From: Sphingobacterium zeae
GTDB taxonomy: Bacteria; Bacteroidota; Bacteroidia; Sphingobacteriales; Sphingobacteriaceae
Direction of reading: 5' to 3'
Assembly (NCBI RefSeq): GCF_030818895.1
Contig: NZ_JAUTBA010000001.1
Span: forward strand, 5,332,001 to 5,396,000
Length of the DNA: 64,000 bases
Below are positions 61,918 through 64,000 of this stretch, piece after piece. The notes under the pieces are model-generated. The model was given only the letters and a program-made list of their open reading frames with translations. It did not search any database and was not told where the DNA came from. The position numbers and the translations under genes are program-made. Positions within the stretch are counted from its first letter, which is position 1, and every line of letters starts with the position of its first letter.

Positions 61918-64000
61918 ATGATCAAATTTTTGATTTGTAGCTCGTTAGCTACTATTTCGATGCAAGTTGCCATTGCGCAGCAAAATCTGACAATTAAAAC
62001 TGTAGATAAAAGTAGCCAAAATCCTTTACAAAACGTTTCCGTATCCATCGATGGCCAAGCTTCTTTCCATGGTCAGTCAGACAACCATGGAATCATTAAG
62101 CTCCATCATCTCAACACTGGGCAACATCGTATTCAGATCTCCTCTGTTGGATATAAAACATGGATCCGCAATGTAAACATAAAAGATAATATGGAACTAC
62201 TGGTCGAATTAGAACCAATTACCATACAAATGGAAGAGGTGCTCGTCCAATCTACCCGCGCTAAAAGAAATGCGCCTACAACCTTCAAAAACATCTCAAA
62301 AGAGGAAATTACAAAAAACAACCTCGGACAGGATATCCCTTTTCTGCTTAACCAAACACCGTCGGTACAGGTAAATTCAGATGCCGGAGCCGGCATCGGT
62401 TATACAGGGATGACCATCCGCGGATCAGATAATCAACGAATCAATGTAACGTTAAATGGCATTCCGCTAAATGATGCGGAGAGCATGGGCTCATTTTTTG
62501 TCAATCTTCCTGACTTTGCTTCTTCCACTGAGAGCATCCAAGTTCAACGAGGAATTGGTACCTCAACAAACGGGGCCGGATCATTTGGAGCTTCATTAAA
62601 TATTCAATCCAATACACTGGCTGAAAATCCCTATGCAGAACTTAACAACTCGTTCGGTTCGTATAACACTTGGAAAAATACCGTGAAGGTGGGCACCGGA
62701 CTAATCAATGACAAATTTGCATTCAATGCCAGGTTATCCAGAATTAGTAGCGATGGCTATATTGAAAGGGGGAGTTCAGACCTACAATCTTTCTATGTAG
62801 ATGGTGGTTATTATGGTAAAAAGCACATCCTAAAAGGAATTGTATTCTGGGGAAAAGAAAAAACATATCAGGCATGGAATGGCGTTCCCGAACCGTTAAT
62901 TACTGGAGATCGGTCGCGTATGGATGACTATGCCGATAATGCGCTCGAAATAGCAGGAGCTGAAAAGGATCGGTTTATGAATGCCGGTCGAAACTATAAC
63001 CTGTACACCTATAAAAACCAAACTGATAATTATACGCAAAAACATCATCAGCTTCATTATACCAATATCCTGAGCGACAAGTTAACACTCAATACCGCCC
63101 TCCATTATACCAGAGGTTATGGCTACTATGAAGAAATGAGACCTGGTGATAAATTGAGTAAATATGGCCTGCCCGATGTGATTATGGGAAAAGACACCAT
63201 ACAGAAAACAGATCTAGTGCGCAGAAGATGGTTGGATAACTATTTTTATGGCTTGACCTACTCCCTCAATTATAAACCCAACGATCAGCTGGAGATTACC
63301 TGGGGGGGAGCCTACAATCAATACAGAGGGAAACATTATGGTCAAGTCATATGGGCACGATATGCCTCAACAGGATTTCTGGATGACAAATACTACTTCG
63401 GAAAATCACAAAAAAATGATTTTAGTAATTTCTTAAAGATCGATTACAAATTGGACCAGTGGATTCTAATGGCCGATGTCCAATATAGAAATGTCGACTA
63501 TCACATGTATGGCGATGACGATAAAGTCAAAAACTATAACTATCATCCAAAATTCAATTTTTTAAACCCAAAAGCAGGCGCAACTTATCTCTTAAATGAT
63601 TATTCAAATGTGTATGCTTCCTATGCTTTTGCGCAGAAAGAGCCTGTTCGGAAAGATTTTATTGAAAAAAACAGCAATTTACCTGATCCAACACCGGAGA
63701 AAATGCAGGATATAGAATTTGGTTACCGATTTGCAAACGAAAAACTTAACATTGGGTTGAATGGATATGGCATGTTTTACAAAAATCAGCTGATTCCAAC
63801 TGGCGAAATCAGTGATACAGGTTCTCCGATTCGCCAAAATGTCAACAATAGCTATCGGATCGGCATCGAGTTTGATGGCTCATGGAACATCAATAAGCAG
63901 CTTAATTGGAAAGCAACTGCGAGTTTTAGCCAAAATAAAATCAAAAACTTTGAAGAGGTTGTAAAAGATATATATGGAGTCGCCCCTGATATGAAAATCT
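61918..64000 (+). CDS. TonB-dependent receptor under TPP control, probably thiamine uptake (3' end outside window)
   Basis: The first about 694 residues of an outer membrane receptor, starting at ATG 61918 with signal peptide MIKFLICSSLATISMQVAIA. A carboxypeptidase-regulatory-like domain (about 24-105: LQNVSVSIDGQASFHGQ, HRIQISSVGYKTW) is followed by a plug (about 115-230: LNQTPSVQVNSDAGAGIG, MTIRGSDNQRINVTLNG, ESIQVQRGIGTSTNGAG) and a barrel that is open to the window end. The TPP riboswitch upstream makes thiamine or a derivative the likely ligand, as described for TPP-regulated outer membrane transporters in Bacteroidetes. Confidence 0.88.
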   Translation, partial: MIKFLICSSLATISMQVAIAQQNLTIKTVDKSSQNPLQNVSVSIDGQASFHGQSDNHGIIKLHHLNTGQHRIQISSVGYKTWIRNVNIKDNMELLVELEPITIQMEEVLVQSTRAKRNAPTTFKNISKEEITKNNLGQDIPFLLNQTPSVQVNSDAGAGIGYTGMTIRGSDNQRINVTLNGIPLNDAESMGSFFVNLPDFASSTESIQVQRGIGTSTNGAGSFGASLNIQSNTLAENPYAELNNSFGSYNTWKNTVKVGTGLINDKFAFNARLSRISSDGYIERGSSDLQSFYVDGGYYGKKHILKGIVFWGKEKTYQAWNGVPEPLITGDRSRMDDYADNALEIAGAEKDRFMNAGRNYNLYTYKNQTDNYTQKHHQLHYTNILSDKLTLNTALHYTRGYGYYEEMRPGDKLSKYGLPDVIMGKDTIQKTDLVRRRWLDNYFYGLTYSLNYKPNDQLEITWGGAYNQYRGKHYGQVIWARYASTGFLDDKYYFGKSQKNDFSNFLKIDYKLDQWILMADVQYRNVDYHMYGDDDKVKNYNYHPKFNFLNPKAGATYLLNDYSNVYASYAFAQKEPVRKDFIEKNSNLPDPTPEKMQDIEFGYRFANEKLNIGLNGYGMFYKNQLIPTGEISDTGSPIRQNVNNSYRIGIEFDGSWNINKQLNWKATASFSQNKIKNFEEVVKDIYGVAPDMKI

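Noticed and set aside
1..64000. CRISPR arrays, tRNA/rRNA genes, insertion sequences or prophage
   Set aside because: I scanned gaps for regularly spaced repeats, cloverleaf-like segments and transposase or integrase motifs and found none.

Overview
The window is chromosomal DNA of a Bacteroidota bacterium, most likely Sphingobacteriaceae (Sphingobacterium or a close relative). The reasons are the many TAnnTTTG-type -7 promoter elements with TTTG -33 elements, weak Shine-Dalgarno sites, an IPExxxVDY-family protein next to acpP-fabF-rnc and pyk, TonB-dependent receptors with carboxypeptidase-regulatory N-termini, and an FecI-like sigma/anti-sigma pair. No tRNA, rRNA, CRISPR array, insertion sequence or prophage was seen.

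Layout. 1-7.3 kb is core metabolism: pdhA (3' end outside the window), hisS, rnc, fabF and acpP on the minus strand, then an IPExxxVDY protein and pyk on the plus strand. 7.3-10.8 kb has a small secreted protein and a histidine kinase/response regulator pair. 10.9-13.5 kb is a SAM-I riboswitch in front of metE. 13.5-16.1 kb holds a TPR-like protein, an HTH-membrane protein split by a frameshift at an A7 run, a zinc-ribbon-like protein and an SSB.

16.1-26.1 kb is a striking locus. A divergent XRE regulator faces an operon of a YbjN/Tir-chaperone-like protein, PspA (bacterial ESCRT-III fold), DUF4177, a YqiJ-like membrane OB-fold protein, a long flotillin and a 1614-residue DUF3686/AAA+ ATPase. 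A perfect palindrome overlaps the -33 promoter element. The ATPase gene is followed by an accessory patch (26.1-28.9 kb). There the last 120 bp of the ATPase gene recur 1489 bp downstream with 12 differences, all synonymous. The two copies flank an inverted gene for a degenerate nucleotidyltransferase/HEPN-like protein. A DUF2683/YoeB toxin-antitoxin pair and a doubly broken HigA-type antitoxin follow.

28.9-35.4 kb is a minus-strand lipid operon related to the uncharacterised E. coli ynbABCD set (CDP-alcohol phosphotransferase, CDP-diglyceride synthase-like, PAP2/dual-specificity phosphatase, hydrolase-methyltransferase), with an added patatin and SDR. Several of its enzymes have altered catalytic motifs. 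Next to it is a candidate 66-nt small RNA with its own promoter, palindrome and terminator. 35.5-41.6 kb has a TPM-domain protein and gluconate genes (gntP, FGGY gluconokinase, divergent gnd).

41.6-47.4 kb has an ABC-F ATPase, trmD, and a trp operon (trpE, chorismate mutase, trpG, trpC) controlled by a classical attenuator whose leader peptide has three consecutive Trp codons. 47.4-57.3 kb is an iron/xenosiderophore locus resembling xusABC: ECF sigma, anti-sigma, two XusB/DUF4374-type lipoproteins, two TonB-type receptors and a PepSY membrane protein. 57.4-61.7 kb has dusB, a flippase, an acylphosphatase and an amidohydrolase. The window ends in a TPP riboswitch controlling a TonB-dependent receptor, presumably for thiamine, cut by the window edge.
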